A stretch of DNA of 64,000 bases from Bacteroidota bacterium (GCA_035506275.1 DATJPT010000020.1:1-64000); one strand, 5' to 3'; counted from the first letter of the stretch, positions 1 through 8,363 are shown. The notes: generated by a model not told the origin, from the sequence alone. Translations and numbers: made by a program.

Positions 1-660
1 TTCAAACCCGCTGATACCGTTAAAGACGATGCTCGTGCTCGAGGAAGCCGTATAGTTCAGCGTCAATCCGAGCGTCTGGGAATGGTTGTTGTCGATGGTC
101 GAGTTCCAGCCGTTGAGCACATGAACGGTCGCGCTTAAGGCCGTCGAGACCGGATAGGTCAAGCGGATCCCCGTATGGTAATACGGAATCGCATAAGCAA
201 AGAGGAACGACCGGCTGTAGTTCCAGTTATCCTTCGATTCGATCACCTCATTCCCCATATGGGTCACGAACTTTCCCACATCGACCGTCAGCCCCTGGCC
301 GATCGGAAGGACGGCCGTGAGGTAGCCCTGTTGAAGGACGTTGAGCGTGCTCCCGTTGCCCCCCTGCACAAGGTCGTTCGTGGGGCCGAAGTCGAGGTCG
401 AAGCGGAAGCCGACCGGCGAGGCGGCCTTCTGGATGACAAGTTCGGCCAGGGAGAGCGTGAACTGGTTCTCCTGGATGTCGAAGTTGCGCAACTGATTCG
501 TCTCTGTTGCAGGACTGTTGAAATTCTTGCTGTAATACGCGTCGACGAACCCGCTCCAGGTGATCGGGGCCGGCGCCGGCGCTGCTGATGTGCTGTCGGC
601 GGCTGAAGAAATTGCCACGCACGACAATATTGCTATGATTACAAAGACTGCCCTTTTCAT
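1..660 (-). CDS. Outer-membrane beta-barrel porin, BBP2/OmpL-like (partial, runs off the left edge)
   Basis: An open frame of 220 codons starts at 660 and runs off the window without a stop. It begins with a signal peptide (MKRAVFVIIAILSC..., cleavage near residue 20), then ITWSGFVDAYYSKNFN and alternating beta-strands rich in aromatic residues, such as SLAELVIQKAASPVGFRFDL and VDVGKFVTHMGNE. This pattern is typical of the putative beta-barrel porin-2 family, which forms outer-membrane pores of unknown specificity. The start has a good ribosome site (GGAGC, 8-9 nt upstream). It lies 65 bp after the KdpD-like gene on the same strand and may be the last gene of the kdp transcript. The C-terminal part is outside the window. 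Confidence 0.8.
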   Translation of the reverse strand, partial: MKRAVFVIIAILSCVAISSAADSTSAAPAPAPITWSGFVDAYYSKNFNSPATETNQLRNFDIQENQFTLSLAELVIQKAASPVGFRFDLDFGPTNDLVQGGNGSTLNVLQQGYLTAVLPIGQGLTVDVGKFVTHMGNEVIESKDNWNYSRSFLFAYAIPYYHTGIRLTYPVSTALSATVHVLNGWNSTIDNNHSQTLGLTLNYTASSSTSIVFNGISGFE

Positions 661-725
661 TTAGATGCTCCGTTGAAATGTGGTTGAATAGTTATATTTC
701 CTTGATAAGATTAGTTCCGATCCGC

Positions 726-1319
726 TCATTCGATCGAGACGGTCTCTTCTGACAGGCCCACTTCGGCATGATGAAACGATTCTTTCGGCGCAAACACAAG
801 CGTGATCAGCTCATCCAACGGAAGACCAGCCCACCGGTGAAAGGGGATCGAGAAAATCCCCGAAACATTTTCCAACGCCCCCTTCAGGTTGTTCCCGAAG
901 GGAGAATATGTTGATGTGATGACGCTGATGCCCCGGTCGAGAAGATCCCGCACTTCCTGGTACCTCATCTCGTGATCCGCGCCGGAGATGTTGACGTGCA
1001 AAAGGTTGTCAATGATCGCCACTTCCGGAGATCGCGCAACAATGCCTTCGTAATCCATCTCCTGGAATACACTGTTCTTGAACGGAATTTCTTTCGCCTT
1101 AACGACATGTGCCCGGGGAAAATCTGCCTCCGTCCGCTCGCCATCCAGTGCAACGACCACGTCGAGATCGAACGAGAGGAGTTTTTTTCCCTCGGCGATC
1201 ATTCTGTCGAAGAGTCCGGGAGAGGGAACACGGGCCATGTGGACCTTGAGATTCCCCTTCCGCGGTTTTCGCACAAGGTCACGGAAGTAACCGGTTGAAA
1301 GGTCGAATGTGGCATTCAT
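726..1319 (-). CDS. Stand-alone KdpD N-terminal sensor domain, degenerate ATP site
   Basis: The 197-aa protein aligns with the first ~200 residues of the potassium sensor kinase KdpD: KGNLKV (21-26), LDVVVAL, the EMDYEGIVARSPEVAIIDN region (87-105), RYQEVRDLLDRGISVITST, and the end of the domain. Three things are missing compared with KdpD. The Walker A stretch (G-x4-G-K-T) is replaced by residues 29-37, ARVPSPGLF, so Lys and Thr become Leu36 and Phe37. The Walker B acidic pair D-E is Asp104-Asn105. The Usp-like, transmembrane and histidine-kinase parts are absent. Its ATG overlaps the stop of the KdpE-like gene (ATGA), with AAGGAG upstream, so the two are translationally coupled. It probably senses or binds without ATP hydrolysis and without phosphotransfer. 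Family assignment is confident, function is inference. Confidence 0.82.
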   Translation of the reverse strand: MNATFDLSTGYFRDLVRKPRKGNLKVHMARVPSPGLFDRMIAEGKKLLSFDLDVVVALDGERTEADFPRAHVVKAKEIPFKNSVFQEMDYEGIVARSPEVAIIDNLLHVNISGADHEMRYQEVRDLLDRGISVITSTYSPFGNNLKGALENVSGIFSIPFHRWAGLPLDELITLVFAPKESFHHAEVGLSEETVSIE

Positions 1320-2071
1320 TGGGTGGCTCCTTCTGTGACGACAAATTTGTAGCCTTTGCCCGATTCCGTCCGGATCAAATGAGGATTCTCAGGGTCATCC
1401 TCCAGTTTCCTGCGCAGGCGGCAGGTATAGACCCGTGAATAATTGATGTGGCGCTCGTACCACGGCCCCCGTATCTGACGCAAAATGCGATCGTGCGTCA
1501 AGATTTTCCCCGCGTTATGAACAAAGAGCGAGAGGAGCAAAAATTCAGTCGGAGTCAGATTCACCGGTTTCCCTTTCCTGACAACGGTCTGATTTTCAAA
1601 ATTGATGACAATCGCTGAGGCCTCAAACCTTGCTCCTTGACCGCCATTGTGATACGAACGAATTACTGACCGTAAAGCGGTGAGCAATTCAGCATCGCTG
1701 AAGGGTTTTAACACTTGATCGTTCACTCCGGCCGCCGAGACCGTGGCGCGGTCCTTCTCGGCGGTCGGATACATAATGAAAATGACAGGCAGAGCGGAAA
1801 CCCTCCGTAGTTTTTTGACGACGGCGAGATACGAAACGTCTACTGCATTCATCCCAAAAATGACCAGGAGGCAGCGTGAGGAAAATATTTGCTGGAGGAG
1901 ATCGCCTTCATTGTCCGCCAGCTTCACTTTGTATCCCGCCGCCGCCAGAACTTTGAGCACGAGCCTTTTGATTTCGACGTCTGTCTCGACGAGGAGCAGT
2001 CTCCCCGATTGTTTCGATTCTGTCTTTGTTATTCTTCTGCTTCGAAATTTCGACGGCACGTGTGCACCCAA
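1316..2071 (-). CDS. kdpE: KdpE-like OmpR-family regulator with pseudo-receiver domain
   Basis: The 251-aa protein has a receiver-like domain (about 22-140) and an OmpR/PhoB winged helix (about 150-245; LTPTEFLLLSLFVHNAGKIL, then RVYTCRLRRKLEDDP and ESGKGYKFV). The DNA-binding half looks intact. In the receiver, the phospho-acceptor Asp of KdpE (ILDLGLPD) aligns with Phe72 (VIFGMNAVD), one of the two acidic-pocket residues is Thr30 (VETD), and the switch Ser/Thr is Met100. Only Lys122 (LKPF) remains. It should therefore bind DNA without classical phosphorylation. The first codon as given is TTG; a GTG at 2059 is an alternative start. It lies 7 nt after kdpC and overlaps the sensor gene by 4 nt. 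Confidence 0.82.
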   Translation of the reverse strand: MGAHVPSKFRSRRITKTESKQSGRLLLVETDVEIKRLVLKVLAAAGYKVKLADNEGDLLQQIFSSRCLLVIFGMNAVDVSYLAVVKKLRRVSALPVIFIMYPTAEKDRATVSAAGVNDQVLKPFSDAELLTALRSVIRSYHNGGQGARFEASAIVINFENQTVVRKGKPVNLTPTEFLLLSLFVHNAGKILTHDRILRQIRGPWYERHINYSRVYTCRLRRKLEDDPENPHLIRTESGKGYKFVVTEGATQ

Positions 2072-2078
2072 ATTCTAT

Positions 2079-3095
2079 TTATTGCGGAGCGCCATATTGA
2101 TTCCGGAGGTCGAGGTTCACTTGAAGCACGTTGACCATTTTTTCCCCCACAAACCCGTTGAGCGGCGCGAAGGCGTTGTTGGCCAGAATGTTCTCGATTT
2201 CTTTTCGCACTTCGGCCGGTTTCCTTTTTAAGTCCGCCGCCCATTTCGATGATACCCGATCCAGCTGAAATTCGGCGTTCTGCATTGTGATGTGGGGATC
2301 GAGGCCGGAACCCGATGTCGTGACCATGTCCCCCGGAATATTCTGCAAATTCTCGGCGGGGTGCTCCAATCTCCACATGTCGAAGAAGATCGACTGAATA
2401 TCAGAACCGGCGCTGACGGGTTTGATCACGGTGAACGCTTTGCCGTCAGCACCGGTGTCCGGCATGGCTGAAGGAAATTTGCCGGGGTTGTCATTTGAAA
2501 AACTCTGGAAAAATGTCGCCGCGAGATCCGAAGGTGCCGGCTGCGGAATGCTCGGGTTGCTCTTGATGAATTGTGCAACCGCATCCTGATGTTTGCTCGC
2601 CCAATCGGCGACATAGCCGATATGAAGTGAGTCTGTATTCACCCATGCCGTTGCGTCTGCGGGATGCATCGATGACCACTGCGCAACGATGTGAGGCGCT
2701 CCCTGATAGACGTCATGTTGGAACCAGCTTTCAATATCCGATGCAACGAGCTGCCCCGATTTCGGACCGTCCGCGTAACGCACGATCGGACCGAGGGCAC
2801 GCGCAACGCGGTCGCGCAACGCGTAATTTGAAGCTGCCAGCGCCGATGACGAAGAAGCGGAGCCGTCAAAAGAAGCAGCCGACGGCCGGGGCTGAAAATA
2901 TTCGTCCTTGGTGAACGGCTGCGCGATAAGAAGCGATCCGACCGGTTTGCCGTCCGGCCCGTTCACGATGCTCCCGTTGGCCTGAAAAGGGAAGAATGCT
3001 TGCCCGATGGCCAACAAAACTCCGGGGTAAAGGACGCAGCAGATAACGACTGCGAAGAACAACAGCAGGAAACTCTTTCCAATAATTTTAGACAT
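2079..3095 (-). CDS. kdpC: Potassium-transporting ATPase subunit C, long form
   Basis: KdpC is the single-span subunit that stabilises the KdpFABC potassium pump. Visible here are the N-terminal membrane helix (about 7-32), FPFQANGSIV, the YFQPRPSAASFDGSASSS signature (66-83), and the distal block IPGDMVTTSGSGLDPH (253-268) followed by VNVLQVNLDL near the end. At 338 aa it is much longer than the usual ~190 aa. The extra ~145 residues (about 105-250, including DIESWFQHDVYQG and WRLEHPAENLQN) sit between the two conserved blocks, on the periplasmic side. I believe long KdpC forms of this kind occur in some other phyla, but cannot check. RBS GGAGGATACGAAA before ATG. 27 nt after kdpB. Confidence 0.93.
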   Translation of the reverse strand: MSKIIGKSFLLLFFAVVICCVLYPGVLLAIGQAFFPFQANGSIVNGPDGKPVGSLLIAQPFTKDEYFQPRPSAASFDGSASSSSALAASNYALRDRVARALGPIVRYADGPKSGQLVASDIESWFQHDVYQGAPHIVAQWSSMHPADATAWVNTDSLHIGYVADWASKHQDAVAQFIKSNPSIPQPAPSDLAATFFQSFSNDNPGKFPSAMPDTGADGKAFTVIKPVSAGSDIQSIFFDMWRLEHPAENLQNIPGDMVTTSGSGLDPHITMQNAEFQLDRVSSKWAADLKRKPAEVRKEIENILANNAFAPLNGFVGEKMVNVLQVNLDLRNQYGAPQ

Positions 3096-3122
3096 TTTCG
3101 TATCCTCCTTTATGTGCAGACT

Positions 3123-5291
3123 TTAGTTCACAAAATGCAATGCAACCATCACCATATCGATGAGCTTAATGCCGACGAACGGCAGCACGACACCACCGAG
3201 CCCCCAGTTGAACAAGTTTTTCCTCAAAAGGTCGTCGGCCCCCATCGCGCGGTATTTAACCCCTTTAAGGGCGACCGGGATCAATGCCGGAATGATCAGC
3301 GCGTTGAAGATCACGGCTGAAAGTATTGCCGAGGTTGGCGAATGCAAGTTCATGATGTCGACTGCCTTCAGCCATGGAAGGGTCCCGGCAAAAAGCGCGG
3401 GAATGATGGCAAAGTACTTTGCGACGTCGTTGGCGATCGAGAACGTTGTCAGGGCGCCGCGGGTGATCAACAGCTGTTTGCCGATATGGACCACTTCGAG
3501 CAGTTTGGTCGGGTCGCTGTCGAGGTCGACCATGTTCGCGGCTTCTTTCGCGGCCTGCGTTCCGGCGTTCATGGCCAGTGCAACGTCTGCTTGAGCGAGA
3601 GCCGGCGCATCATTCGTGCCGTCCCCCATCATGGCGACAAGCTTTCCGTCCGTTTGTTCCTTCCTGATGAATTCAAGTTTCTTTTCCGGCGTTGCCTTCG
3701 CGAGATAATCATCGACTCCGGCCTGAGCTGCAATAGCGGCCGCCGTGATCGGATTGTCCCCGGTGATCATGACCGTTCGCAAACCCATTTTCCTGAGTTC
3801 GTCAAACCGCTCTTTCATGTTCGGCTTCAGAATATCTTCAAGCGCAATGACGCCGACAACATGAGAATCGTCCGCCACAACGAGCGGAGTTGCCCCTTTT
3901 TTAGCGATGTCGTTGATAATCGGATTGACCTCAGCCGGAACCCTTCCGCGGTTCTCCTGAACGAATTCAAAGACAGCGTCCGCTGCGCCCTTGCGAATCT
4001 GGCGTCCGCCGGCAAAATCGATCCCGCTCATGCGTGTCTGTGCGGTGAACGGAACGAAAACGGAATCCTTCGGAACATTAAGGGGGTCTTTGCTCGTCTT
4101 CTCAAATAGTTTTACGATGCTCTTCCCTTCCGGAGTCTCGTCGGCGGAGGAGGCCAACGCTGCCAGCCGGGCCAGGTCGGCTTCTTTGTATCGTCCGACC
4201 GGATAGAATGTCGTCGCATGCCGGTTGCCGAGAGTAATCGTGCCGGTTTTGTCGAGGAGCACAACGTCGATGTCGCCGGCAAGCTCGACCGCTTTACCGC
4301 TCTTCGCAATGATGTTCGCTTGCAGCGCGCGGTCCATTCCCGCGATGCCGATCGCCGCAAGCAATGCGCCGATGGTGGTCGGGATAAGGCAGACGAGAAG
4401 TGCGATCAACGTGGGCACATCCGTCCCAAGGCTTTTCAGCGGCTCGGAAATTCCGAGATACGAGCCCATATACTGTTCCGCGTTCCACGCCATCGGCCAC
4501 AAGGGAATGACAACGATCAAAAAGATCAACGTGAAAGCGGACAGAACCAGTGTCAATGCGATCTCATTCGGACTCCGCTGCCTGATCGCTCCTTCGACAA
4601 GAGCGATCATTCTGTCAAGGAATGAGTCTCCCGCTCCGCTCGTGATCTCGACGATGATCCTGTCGGAGAGAACGAACGTTCCGCCGGTAACGCCGGATGC
4701 ATCGCTGTGTGCCGCGCGAATGACCGGAGCTGATTCGCCGGTGATCGCCGATTCGTCGACCGATGCGATACCTTCAACGATTTCGCCGTCCCCCGGAATC
4801 ATCTGGCCGGCCTGGACCACAACGCGGTCGCCGATTTTGAGATTGGTTGAAGGGACCTGGACGATCGAACCGTCCGGCGTCAAACGATGTGCGATGGTAT
4901 CGCGCCGCGCCTTCCTGAGCGTCTCGGCCTGCGCTTTTCCCCGCGCCTCGGCCAACGCGGTTGCAAAATTTGCGAACCAGACGGTCAGAAAGAGCCATGC
5001 AGTCAGCGCGATGAAATATGTGATCGGCACCTGGCTTACGTTGTTCCCGAATGCCGCCGCGAAGACATAGGCAAGCGTCAGGACGGCGCCGACTTCGACA
5101 ACGAACATCACTGGGTTTTTCCATTGAACGTCCGGCCGCAGCATGAGGAAGGACTGTTTCAACGCTGGCAGGGCGGTGGTTTTTTCAAGCAATGCCCTCC
5201 TCTTCGAACGTCGGGGGGGCTTGGAAGTCTTTGAAGAAAGACTTTCCACGGCTCCTTCAACTTTATGTTCTAGTACGCGAACCTCGCTCAT
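3123..5291 (-). CDS. kdpB: Potassium-transporting ATPase, ATP-binding subunit KdpB
   Basis: This is the P-type ATPase subunit that powers high-affinity potassium uptake in the inner membrane. At 722 aa it is slightly longer than usual (~680) because of a basic N-terminal extension (1-45). The expected motifs are intact: TGES at 184-187, the [11 protein letters not shown] membrane motif (301-311), the phosphorylation site DKTGTIT with Asp347, [14 protein letters not shown], and [20 protein letters not shown]. The start has AAGGAG seven bases upstream. Because all catalytic motifs are present, the gene looks functional. Its usual channel partner KdpA, encoded 60 nt upstream, is not complete. 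Confidence 0.97.
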   Translation of the reverse strand: MSEVRVLEHKVEGAVESLSSKTSKPPRRSKRRALLEKTTALPALKQSFLMLRPDVQWKNPVMFVVEVGAVLTLAYVFAAAFGNNVSQVPITYFIALTAWLFLTVWFANFATALAEARGKAQAETLRKARRDTIAHRLTPDGSIVQVPSTNLKIGDRVVVQAGQMIPGDGEIVEGIASVDESAITGESAPVIRAAHSDASGVTGGTFVLSDRIIVEITSGAGDSFLDRMIALVEGAIRQRSPNEIALTLVLSAFTLIFLIVVIPLWPMAWNAEQYMGSYLGISEPLKSLGTDVPTLIALLVCLIPTTIGALLAAIGIAGMDRALQANIIAKSGKAVELAGDIDVVLLDKTGTITLGNRHATTFYPVGRYKEADLARLAALASSADETPEGKSIVKLFEKTSKDPLNVPKDSVFVPFTAQTRMSGIDFAGGRQIRKGAADAVFEFVQENRGRVPAEVNPIINDIAKKGATPLVVADDSHVVGVIALEDILKPNMKERFDELRKMGLRTVMITGDNPITAAAIAAQAGVDDYLAKATPEKKLEFIRKEQTDGKLVAMMGDGTNDAPALAQADVALAMNAGTQAAKEAANMVDLDSDPTKLLEVVHIGKQLLITRGALTTFSIANDVAKYFAIIPALFAGTLPWLKAVDIMNLHSPTSAILSAVIFNALIIPALIPVALKGVKYRAMGADDLLRKNLFNWGLGGVVLPFVGIKLIDMVMVALHFVN

Positions 5292-5351
5292 TATTAACTC
5301 CTTCTGTCTATGTGATCTGAACTATCTCAACAAATAAAAAACGCGCGGCCG

Positions 5352-5717
5352 TCATCCGCCGAACGGGATCGGCCCCAGATGTTCGGCCAGCGGGCCGAGT
5401 GCAGCGATGGGAAGAAAGAGCAATGCGCCGACAATGAGAACGGTGCCGAGCAGGAGATAGGCAAAGGTCGGCGTATCGGTGCGGAGCGTTCCGATGCTGG
5501 ACGGACTCGTTTTTTTTCTTCCGAGAAACGCGGCCATAGCCACAGGCGCAATGATCGGGATGAAACCGCTGTCCAACCGCCTCTCGAACCATGCAAAGAT
5601 CCTCATTGGGCGGTATGCTCCGTCCATGATCCACCCCATATATTTGCTGAGCGGAAATGCTATAACGGTCGCTGTGGCCAGCAAGAGAACAGGGAGAAAC
5701 CAAATTTGGAAATTCAT
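5352..5717 (-). CDS. kdpA: KdpA with a large in-frame internal deletion
   Basis: This 121-aa reading frame joins two ends of KdpA, the ~560-aa potassium-channel subunit. Residues 1-50 match the KdpA N-terminus (FLPVLLLATATVIAFPLSKY, then RIFAWFERRLD). Residues from about 51 match the last ~70 residues (FIPIIAPVAMAAFLGRKK, SIGTLRTDTPTFAYLLLG, LGPLAEHL). About 430 residues are missing, including all four selectivity-filter loops. The join keeps frame and leaves about three membrane helices. The chosen ATG at 5717 has AGGAGC 7 nt upstream; a longer frame up to 5792 runs into kdpF and is unlikely. It cannot conduct potassium as known KdpA does. It may be a real deletion or an assembly collapse. 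Confidence 0.82.
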   Translation of the reverse strand: MNFQIWFLPVLLLATATVIAFPLSKYMGWIMDGAYRPMRIFAWFERRLDSGFIPIIAPVAMAAFLGRKKTSPSSIGTLRTDTPTFAYLLLGTVLIVGALLFLPIAALGPLAEHLGPIPFGG

Positions 5718-5748
5718 CGTACAAGCTCCTTTTCTAGAATCGTTTTGC

Positions 5749-5829
5749 TTAAAATTTTTCCGGTCGAATGAAAGCGACGACCAGATAGACAAACAGGAAC
5801 AAGGCGATGACTGCGGTTACATAAATCAT
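5749..5829 (-). CDS. kdpF: KdpF small subunit (26 aa)
   Basis: This is a 26-residue peptide consisting of one hydrophobic helix followed by the short charged tail IRPEKF: MIYVTAVIALFLFVYLVV, then AFIRPEKF. KdpF is the tiny lipid-like subunit that stabilises KdpFABC, and its usual C-terminus is (R)PE(K/R)F or similar, as here. It lies between the 31-aa peptide gene and kdpA', the standard position. A GAGAGGA site precedes the ATG. It is too short for ordinary gene callers. Confidence 0.88.
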   Translation of the reverse strand: MIYVTAVIALFLFVYLVVAFIRPEKF

Positions 5830-5850
5830 GTGTATCCTCTCTTTCGGTTG

Positions 5851-5946
5851 TTAAATTTTATCGCAGGCTTCCATGAACAGGTAGCAGAGCGCCATCAATG
5901 CGATGCCCAACAGGAACATCGCCGGGAGCCAGAACAGCAGATTCAT
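5851..5946 (-). CDS. 31-aa membrane peptide heading the kdp operon
   Basis: A short frame (MNLLFWLPAMFLLGIALM, then ALCYLFMEACDKI) with a perfect AAGGAGG site 6-7 nt before the ATG. It forms one membrane helix with a C-terminal CYLFMEACDKI tail containing two cysteines. It is 21 nt upstream of kdpF and about 50 nt downstream of the predicted promoter, so it would be the first translated gene of the transcript. I do not recognise a named family. Position and strong ribosome site suggest a real small subunit or regulator of the Kdp complex. Confidence 0.7.
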   Translation of the reverse strand: MNLLFWLPAMFLLGIALMALCYLFMEACDKI

Positions 5947-6004
5947 TTACATTCCTCCTTTTTGGCAAAATGGTTTTCTTGATGCTCTTAAAAAATCACG
6001 TGTG

Positions 6005-6036
6005 CAAATATCAGAGAGGTCAGTCCTGTATGCAAT
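6005..6036 (-). promoter_or_regulatory. Predicted promoter of the kdp operon
   Basis: On the minus strand ATTGCA (6036-6031) is followed, with 20 nt after TTG, by GATATTTG (6012-6005). This fits both a TTG-N20-TA-type promoter as seen elsewhere in the window and the Bacteroidota -7 motif TAnnTTTG at 7 of 8 positions. It gives a ~50-nt leader before the 31-aa gene, too short for a riboswitch. Confidence 0.4.
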
Positions 6037-6486
6037 CAGAGGGGTATAAAGATGAGCACGGCAAGCGTAAGAGAATTATCAAGATTCGGGAGGTGGCGGT
6101 TCTTTCCAAAACCGCATAAATATTGCCGACAACAGAAGGAGATCTTGGCATTGCTGCCATTTTGGGTGTAAAAAGCTTGTAAAGAATTGACGGGAAATTT
6201 GTCAGAATTTCAGCCGCCGCGGGATTCCGGCAAGGTCAACCCGTCGGGACTTCGGAACAACCATTCCTACATGTAAACGCGCATCTTCCGAATGAATGGC
6301 TTTGCCAGAAATCCGCAAGGAGGATGACAGCAGAAAAACATCAAACGAGACTCGCTGGTCGAATTAACACGCCGCCAATCTCCCTTAAATCCGAAATGCT
6401 TTTTATTTCTCACCATTGTTGCTCTTGGATTTTTTTTTCTTTTACTTGTATGCAATTCTTCATTTCCGGATCATCGATTCGCGACA
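6037..6486. other. Intergenic region between kdp and the hydrolase-like gene
   Basis: A 450-bp gap between divergent genes. No reading frame with a plausible ribosome site and no strong hairpin was seen. It should hold the promoter of the gene starting at 6487, but no clear motif was found. Confidence 0.4.
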
Positions 6487-7743
6487 GTGACCTACCGCGA
6501 AACCTGTCAGTATCTCGACACCCTCTACGACCCGCGCGCGACAACGCTGCCCGTACCGGCACACGAGTTTTTCATCCACCGATGCGATTTCACGTCGGCT
6601 TCGTGGACCTCACTGCCGGGAGCGCTCACGTATGTCTGCGGCGAACACGGGATCGTGTTCCACGAACAGCTTGAGCCAAAGATCCCGCGCCGGTCGCCCG
6701 CCTATCCCGATATACTGACCCATGGCGATATCGACATCGCCGAGAACAAGAAATTCACTTACCTCATCTTCAAAAAGGCGGCTCCTGCGCGCGCAGAAGG
6801 AGTCATCCTGTTCTTTCACGGGTTGAATGAGCATCGATGGAACAAGTATCTCCCGTGGGCCGCGGAACTGTTGAGGTTGACCGGAAAAGCGGTCCTTCTT
6901 TTTCCGATTGCGTTTCACATGAATCGGGCCCCTGCAGCATGGGGAAGTGCCCGTCCCATGAATGCAGTTTCGGACATCCGCCGCAGGCACTCCCCGGCCA
7001 TCAACAATTCCAGCTTTGCGAACGCGGCGATCAGCGCGCGGATCGAGCAGATCCCCCAGCGCTACTTTTGGTCGGGTCTGCAGACCTTTGACGATGTCGT
7101 GCGGCTGGTCACTGAGATCCGCGACGGGTCGCATCCGCTGATCGCACCGAATGCCGGTGTAGATATTTTTTCCTACTCCGTGGGATCATTCCTCGGCCAG
7201 ATCCTGCTGATGGCAGACCCTCACGGCTATTTCCAACGCTCGAAGCTTTTCATGTTCTGCGGCGGACCGACGCTCGACCGCATGTCCCCCAATTCCAAGT
7301 TCATCCTGGACAGCGATGCCACCATCGCTTTGCATTCATTTTTCAGCGAACGTCTGGAGACCGAGCTCGTTCTCGATAAACGCATCGCTCATTATTTCGG
7401 CGAAGGGCACCCGGCAGGAGTCGCCTTCAGGCTCATGCTCACATACCAGAAGAACAAAGAAAAGCGCGAACGATTATTTCGGCAGCTGCAGAAACAGCTC
7501 TATGCCGTCGCCTTAAGGAAGGACGACGTTATCCCGGCAGCCGAAGTGCTCAATACGTTGAAAGGCGAGTACAGGGATATTGGCACACACGTGGAGGTGC
7601 TTGATTTCCCCTTTCCGTATACCCATATCAACCCCTTTCCGACGACCGGGGCGCAGGGGCATCTGGTCGACGAAAGCTTCAACGAAGTTTTTACGAAAGC
7701 TGCCGCGCATTTTCGCCGGGATCGTGAAGCGAATTCCGATTGA
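6487..7743 (+). CDS. Alpha/beta-hydrolase-fold protein, DUF6051-like
   Basis: A 418-aa cytoplasmic protein with no signal peptide. An alpha/beta-hydrolase core is suggested by GVILFFHGLNEHRWNKYLPW (the oxyanion-type HG motif) and by VDIFSYSVGSFLGQILLM, which looks like the nucleophile elbow. The elbow reads S-Y-S-V-G instead of G-x-S-x-G. A later FPFPYTHINPFP segment may carry the catalytic His. The overall pattern resembles the DUF6051 family; this is from memory and moderately sure. The start is GTG with no good ribosome site, so the N-terminus is uncertain. It stands alone, divergent from kdp. Substrate unknown. Confidence 0.68.
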   Translation: MTYRETCQYLDTLYDPRATTLPVPAHEFFIHRCDFTSASWTSLPGALTYVCGEHGIVFHEQLEPKIPRRSPAYPDILTHGDIDIAENKKFTYLIFKKAAPARAEGVILFFHGLNEHRWNKYLPWAAELLRLTGKAVLLFPIAFHMNRAPAAWGSARPMNAVSDIRRRHSPAINNSSFANAAISARIEQIPQRYFWSGLQTFDDVVRLVTEIRDGSHPLIAPNAGVDIFSYSVGSFLGQILLMADPHGYFQRSKLFMFCGGPTLDRMSPNSKFILDSDATIALHSFFSERLETELVLDKRIAHYFGEGHPAGVAFRLMLTYQKNKEKRERLFRQLQKQLYAVALRKDDVIPAAEVLNTLKGEYRDIGTHVEVLDFPFPYTHINPFPTTGAQGHLVDESFNEVFTKAAAHFRRDREANSD

Positions 7744-7832
7744 ATGCAGTAATCCTCGCATGAAGCTCCCATCTGCTCCCTCTGAAATTTGCTGCTAAGA
7801 ACAACGGGGATTTTTGCGCACGTCCCTTTCAG

Positions 7833-7863
7833 TTGCAATTCTTGGAATTTTTCGCTAAGTAGC
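7833..7863 (+). promoter_or_regulatory. Predicted promoter, TTG-N20-TAAGTAGC
   Basis: TTGCAATT, 20 nt after TTG, then TAAGTAGC. The same two elements with the same spacing occur at 28115-28145. It lies ~60 nt before the ParB-like gene at 7922. Confidence 0.4.
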
Positions 7864-7921
7864 ACACGAAAAATGAGATGACTGGTGTATACTTCCAAGA
7901 CTTCCACTTAGAAAGAAAATC

Positions 7922-8296
7922 ATGGCCAAAAGAGGGACCGATATTGAATGGCTCGACAAGCCCGAAGAGCACGATTATCCGGCTGCCAAATCGTACTTGA
8001 GTCTCATCTATAAGGAGTCGGAAGCCGGAGCGCTCGTACAGAAGCTGAGAAAATCTCCGCTCTCGCAGTTCAAGGCAAAAGATATCTTCAGGGCGAGCGG
8101 CTTATCTTCCCTTGGCATCAGCAACCTTCACGTCGAAAAAGACCGCGAAAAGATCAAATCCGGAAAGAAACTCTCCCCGCTCCTGCTGGTCCGCGATTCC
8201 GCGCACGGGAGGGTCATTATCGCCGATGGATACCACCGCCTCTGCGCGATCTATTCGTTCGACGAAGATGCGGTCATCCCGTGCAAAATCGTCTGA
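7922..8296 (+). CDS. Small ParB/sulfiredoxin-fold-like protein
   Basis: A 124-aa soluble protein. The C-terminal half (LSPLLLVRDSAHGRVIIADG, YHRLCAIYSF) has the D-G-Y-H-R pattern typical of the ParB-N/sulfiredoxin fold, where a similar G-x-H/N-R motif binds nucleotide. The N-terminal half is charged and resembles no domain I can name. I recall similar stand-alone proteins in many bacteria without known function. It has its own predicted promoter at 7833-7863 and is followed 67 bp later by the bactofilin-like gene. No partner genes suggest a role in chromosome partitioning. Confidence 0.65.
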   Translation: MAKRGTDIEWLDKPEEHDYPAAKSYLSLIYKESEAGALVQKLRKSPLSQFKAKDIFRASGLSSLGISNLHVEKDREKIKSGKKLSPLLLVRDSAHGRVIIADGYHRLCAIYSFDEDAVIPCKIV

Positions 8297-8363
8297 TCGA
8301 CAAAAGAACTGAAACGAATTAAATTTTGACACGTATGCAGGAATACATTCAAGGGAGGTTGAA

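Noticed and set aside
3342..4109. 255-codon open frame on the plus strand
   Set aside because: Antisense to kdpB, no domain and no ribosome site.
4225..5070. 281-codon open frame on the plus strand
   Set aside because: Lies fully antisense to kdpB, has no recognisable domain; a shadow of the real gene.
5950..6040. c-di-AMP (ydaO) or other potassium riboswitch before kdp
   Set aside because: The predicted leader is only ~50 nt and shows no matching structure.
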